Of a stretch of DNA of 64,000 bases, positions 61,258 through 64,000 are shown in pieces. Positions within the stretch are counted from its first letter, which is position 1. The number at the start of each line of letters is the position of its first letter. The translations under genes were made by a program, and so were the position numbers. The notes below the pieces were generated by a model that worked only from the letters and a program-made list of their open reading frames with translations, ran no database searches and had not been told where the DNA came from. The stretch comes from Streptomyces smyrnaeus. GTDB lineage: Bacteria > Actinomycetota > Actinomycetes > Streptomycetales > Streptomycetaceae. The stretch spans positions 1 through 64,000 of the forward strand of contig NZ_JAFFZM010000009.1 in NCBI RefSeq assembly GCF_017676345.1. Reading direction: 5' to 3'.

Positions 61258-62700
61258 CTACGGCACCTGCTGCGAGGCGCTGCCGAGGCCACGGGTCGGC
61301 CCCTCGCAGCCCTGAGCTGCCGCGATGCCGAGCGCGACCAGCAGGGTGACCGTCACGAAGACGATCAGCCGCTGCCGCAGCAGCCGTCGCTTGCGCGCGG
61401 CGGGGCTGAGCCCGCCGGGGCGGCCGCCCCTGGTGGCGGGGCGCCGGCGCCCGGTTGCGGCGGGTCTGCCGTCCGCCGTCCGCTCGCCGCCGCCCCGGGG
61501 TGGTGGCGGGCTCGCGGGGCGGCGGGCCGGGCGCTCCCCGCCCCTCCGGGCGGCGCTGCCGGTCACATGTCCCGCGTCCCGCGAGGGCCGCGACGCCCGC
61601 GAGGAGCCGGGCGCGGTCGGCCGGGGGGTGCGCGGCGTCGAGGCGTGCGGCGCGCTCGCCGCCCGCTCGCGCTCCCGGCCGGCACCGCTGCGCTGGGTGC
61701 GCTGCTGCGCGTGGTCCCGTGGCCGCCGCTCGCCGGCCGGCGGCTCGTGCCGCCGGTCGGGTACGGGCCTGCCGGGCGCGGATCCGCCGGTCACCGGCCG
61801 GGCGCCGGCACCCGGCCACTCGCCGTGCTCGGCGGCCCGGCCGGCGCCCAGCGCCGCGTCCCCGCCCTCGGACAGGCCGCGGGCCTCCCGCGCGGCGATC
61901 TCCTTGAGCCGCAGCGAGAGCTGCAGGGTGCTGGGCCGGTCCTCCGGCGACTTGACCAGGCAGGCGTGGATCAGCGGGGCCAGCGCTGCGTGCACGGCGT
62001 CCAGCTGCGGCTCCTCGTGCACCACGCGGTAGAGCATGACCTCCGAACTGCCCTGCCCGAACGGGGAGTCCGCCGTCGCCGCGTACGCCAGCGTGGCGCC
62101 CAGCGCGAACACGTCGGTGGCCGGGGTGACGGCCGCGCCCCGCACCTGCTCGGGCGCCAGGAAGCCGGGGGAGCCGACCGCGGTGCCGACGTGTGTCAGC
62201 GTGCTCGCGCCCGTCGCCCAGGCGATGCCGAAGTCGATGATGCGCGGGCCCTTGGGGGACAGCAGGATGTTCGAGGGCTTCAGATCCCGGTGCACCACAC
62301 CCGCCTCGTGCACCGCGACCAGGCCCTCGGCGAGCGCGGCGCCGATCGAGGCGACCTGAGCGGCGGGCAGCGGACCGCCCTGGTGCACCTTGTCGTGCAG
62401 CGAGGGGCCGGGAACGTACTGGGTGGCGAACCAGGGGCGCTCGGCCTCCAGGTCGGCGGCCACCAGCCGGGCCGTGCACCCGCCGCGGATGCGCCGCGCG
62501 GCCGATACCTCGCGGGCGAAGCGGGAGCGGAACTCCTGGTCCTCGGCCAGATCCGGCCGGATCACCTTCAGCGCGACCCGCTGGCCGCGCCGGTCCGAAC
62601 CGAGGTAGACCACGCCCATGCCGCCGGCTCCCAGGCGCCGGTGGAGCCTGAACGAGCCGACGACTCGCGGGTCCTCGCGCCGGAGCCGCATCATCGCCAT
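61258..62700 (-). CDS. Membrane-anchored Ser/Thr protein kinase
   Basis: 480 residues from ATG 62700, after GGAGGT. The kinase domain (about 14-275) is complete: glycine loop LGAGGMGVVYLG, VALKVIRPDLAED, catalytic loop VHRDLKPSNILLS, DFG in IIDFGIAWATG and FLAPEQVRG. A basic, Pro/Arg-rich linker of about 150 residues leads to one transmembrane helix (about 445-464, IVFVTVTLLVALGIAAAQG) and a very short outside tail. With no PASTA or other sensor domain outside, the signal is unclear. Hanks-type kinases of this kind modulate growth or wall processes in actinobacteria. Confidence 0.92.
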   Translation of the reverse strand: MAMMRLRREDPRVVGSFRLHRRLGAGGMGVVYLGSDRRGQRVALKVIRPDLAEDQEFRSRFAREVSAARRIRGGCTARLVAADLEAERPWFATQYVPGPSLHDKVHQGGPLPAAQVASIGAALAEGLVAVHEAGVVHRDLKPSNILLSPKGPRIIDFGIAWATGASTLTHVGTAVGSPGFLAPEQVRGAAVTPATDVFALGATLAYAATADSPFGQGSSEVMLYRVVHEEPQLDAVHAALAPLIHACLVKSPEDRPSTLQLSLRLKEIAAREARGLSEGGDAALGAGRAAEHGEWPGAGARPVTGGSAPGRPVPDRRHEPPAGERRPRDHAQQRTQRSGAGRERERAASAPHASTPRTPRPTAPGSSRASRPSRDAGHVTGSAARRGGERPARRPASPPPPRGGGERTADGRPAATGRRRPATRGGRPGGLSPAARKRRLLRQRLIVFVTVTLLVALGIAAAQGCEGPTRGLGSASQQVP

Positions 62701-63336
62701 GTCCGTTCCTACCTCCGGTGTCCGGTGGGCGAGTGCCCCACCTCCGGCGCCCGATGGGGGAGCAGCCCACCGCCGACCGGTCCGTCTGACGACCACAGCT
62801 TACGGACTGCCGTGGCAAGGCGACGATAGGCCGCGCACGCGGCGCCAGACGGAATGTCAGAGCCCGGTTGACGACGGGAATTCCGTTCGGCGCGCCGGTC
62901 GCGCACGCCCGTGCGCCCCGCCCCCGCGCCGTCAAAGCCGGGGCGGAGCACGATGTTTGACGCTGTGACGGATGAAGGGGCGGGGTGCGGTCACCCACGG
63001 CCGGGACCGTGCGCGGCCCTGCCCGGCCGGGCAGGGCCGCGGCTGCCGGACCGGAGCGCACGGGCGGCGGGGGAGTGAGAGAACTCACCCCTCGGGGTGT
63101 CCGAGCGACCGAGCGGCGGTACCCCCTGGGGGAAGACCCTGGCAAGGCTGACGGTGCCTCCACCCTGGGGAGTAGCCGGCCTCGCACCACGTCATCCTTC
63201 GGGAGGCCCCCGAGTCGGTACGCGCGCATGACGCCGTGGGCCACGCCCTTGCCTACTGTTGTGGTCAAGCGGCGGACGCAGCACTCGTCCCCCGAGGTCA
63301 GACGTCCGCCGCCCCAGACAACGATCAGGAGCGGAC
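62701..63336. other. Long intergenic region between kinase and small membrane protein
   Basis: 636 bases of very GC-rich sequence with no open frame showing convincing codon bias plus a ribosome site. Features seen: an inverted pair GTCAAA/TTTGAC (62931-62936 and 62956-62961) and CCCCC-T-GGGGG (63122-63132). It must contain the divergent promoters of the flanking genes; TACTGT near 63258 is a possible rightward -10. Confidence 0.5.
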
Positions 63337-63546
63337 ATGGCACACACGGCTGGGCGCACCACGCCCACAGGGAAGGGAAGGCTCTCGGCACTCGCCGACC
63401 TCGGCACCCGTCCCGGCGGCCGTCGCCATCCGCTGGTGGCAGCCGCCATGGTGCTGCCGCTCGCCCTCCTCCTCGGCCTCGTCACGGGCTGGGGCCGGAT
63501 GGTGGTGACACAGGCGTCGTCCGTGGCCGGAATGCTGGGATCCTGA
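63337..63546 (+). CDS. Small single-pass membrane protein
   Basis: 69 residues from ATG 63337, preceded by CAGGAGC. A Gly/Thr/Lys-rich basic N-terminus (about 1-31) is followed by one hydrophobic helix (HPLVAAAMVLPLALLLGLVT) and a short outside tail. Function unknown. The following perfect terminator hairpin and good ribosome site support it as a real gene despite its size. Confidence 0.62.
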   Translation: MAHTAGRTTPTGKGRLSALADLGTRPGGRRHPLVAAAMVLPLALLLGLVTGWGRMVVTQASSVAGMLGS

Positions 63547-63633
63547 GCGATCCCAGGCCCGGTGGAGCGGACCGGGTCGGGGACTTCCGGCTTTACAGCC
63601 CCGTGGGGACGGGGGTGCGGCGGACGGCACGAG

Positions 63634-63661
63634 GCCCGGGTAGCTGGGGAGCTACCCGGGC
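63634..63661 (+). terminator. Terminator of the small membrane protein gene
   Basis: GCCCGGGTAGCT and AGCTACCCGGGC are perfect 12-base arms with the loop GGGG, followed by TCTCGC. It ends the transcript of the gene at 63337. Confidence 0.85.
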
Positions 63662-63751
63662 TCTCGCGTATCCCACCCCCTTCGTCCACCGGGCCGCGCG
63701 GCGGGGCAGGTGCTCGCCGTACGTCGTGGTCGTCGACCCTTTGGAGTTCTC

Positions 63752-64000
63752 GTGGCCCTCCCCGACACCCCCGCCCGGAGCACGGCGCTGCACCGGGCCC
63801 TCGGTGAGCTCGCCGGGGGCCCCGAGGGCTGCCACGGCGAAGTGCTCGCCGAGCGTGCCGACGGCGTCGTCGTGCGGGTCGGCGACCGCGTCGCCAAGGC
63901 GCACGCCCCAAACGCCGATGCCGGGCCGCTGGACGTACGGCTACGGGTCGCGGCAGCCGGCGGGTACCGGGGGGTGCTGCTGCCCCCGGCCTCCGACGGC
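63752..64000 (+). CDS. Phosphotransferase-like protein, 5' part only
   Basis: 83 residues from GTG 63752 to the window edge, where the frame continues. GGAG lies nine bases upstream. The segment ERADGVVVRVGDRVAKAHAP resembles the glycine-poor ATP-binding strand pair (V-A-K lysine) of aminoglycoside/choline kinase-like phosphotransferases in Streptomyces. Too little is present to name the substrate. Cut by the window end, not truncated biologically as far as can be seen. Confidence 0.7.
   Translation, partial: MALPDTPARSTALHRALGELAGGPEGCHGEVLAERADGVVVRVGDRVAKAHAPNADAGPLDVRLRVAAAGGYRGVLLPPASDG

Noticed and set aside
61139..63391. A 750-codon minus-strand frame over the kinase
   Set aside because: It is in a different frame from the kinase and reads as Arg/Gly-rich shadow sequence; the kinase frame has all catalytic motifs.

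Overview
The window is chromosomal DNA from a Streptomyces or very close relative. Base composition is very GC-rich with strong third-position GC. Start codons include many GTGs, one TTG and one non-canonical AUC. Only one in-frame TTA codon was noticed in the whole window. The gene order infC-rpmI-rplT, pheST, argCJBDR, argH, metN, cob genes matches, from memory, the conserved core of Streptomyces chromosomes. No rRNA, tRNA, CRISPR array, insertion sequence or prophage was seen, so this is a core-type region rather than an island.

Layout. 1-9.1 kb: a secreted HAD phosphatase, a DUF2510 membrane protein, a PLP enzyme of the amino acid deaminase/aldolase type, a membrane protein coupled to a mycosin-like subtilase, a class A beta-lactamase-like hydrolase, an SseB protein and an aquaporin. 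9.1-12.3 kb: a DUF1844 gene, then infC-rpmI-rplT behind a structured leader, followed by a SpoU/TrmH methyltransferase. 12.4-17.3 kb: an orphan PAS histidine kinase and the pheST phenylalanyl-tRNA synthetase operon. 17.4-28.5 kb: an MFS transporter, a divergent TetR/quinone-reductase pair, a 3-hydroxyacyl-CoA dehydrogenase, a DUF1918 protein, a divergent EamA/MocR pair and several small metabolic or unknown genes.

29-39.4 kb: arginine biosynthesis. argC, argJ, argB and argD overlap at their stop/start codons and are followed by the repressor gene argR. argH lies 4 kb downstream with its own promoter. Both promoters carry similar candidate ARG boxes. A TTA-containing sugar dehydrogenase, a BASS transporter, an SCO6745-family protein and a DUF488 protein lie between. 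39.5-48.9 kb: an aldo/keto reductase, a secreted alpha/beta hydrolase, a TetR-MFS efflux operon, PlsC, a Tat-exported phosphodiesterase, a small sigma factor, a GNAT, two membrane proteins and a HAD phosphatase.

48.9-60.3 kb: methionine uptake followed by cobalamin/siroheme synthesis. A candidate leader peptide and palindrome precede metN, which overlaps a fused permease/substrate-binding gene. After a GNAT come cobL, a 1436-residue BluB-CobT fusion with an 864-residue low-complexity N-terminus, and CysG-type siroheme synthase/uroporphyrinogen-III methyltransferase. Cobalamin serves the B12-dependent methionine synthase, so the two modules are plausibly linked. 60.3-64 kb: a second SpoU methyltransferase, a membrane Ser/Thr kinase, a small membrane protein and the start of a phosphotransferase-like gene.

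Many genes have an extended TANNNT -10 hexamer only 6-8 bases before the start codon and no Shine-Dalgarno sequence. This indicates frequent leaderless transcription. I saw no wholly novel multi-gene system. The most interesting items are the infC leader with a mutually exclusive antiterminator pairing, the MetI-MetQ fusion, the BluB-CobT giant fusion and the candidate Met/Cys leader peptide before metN.
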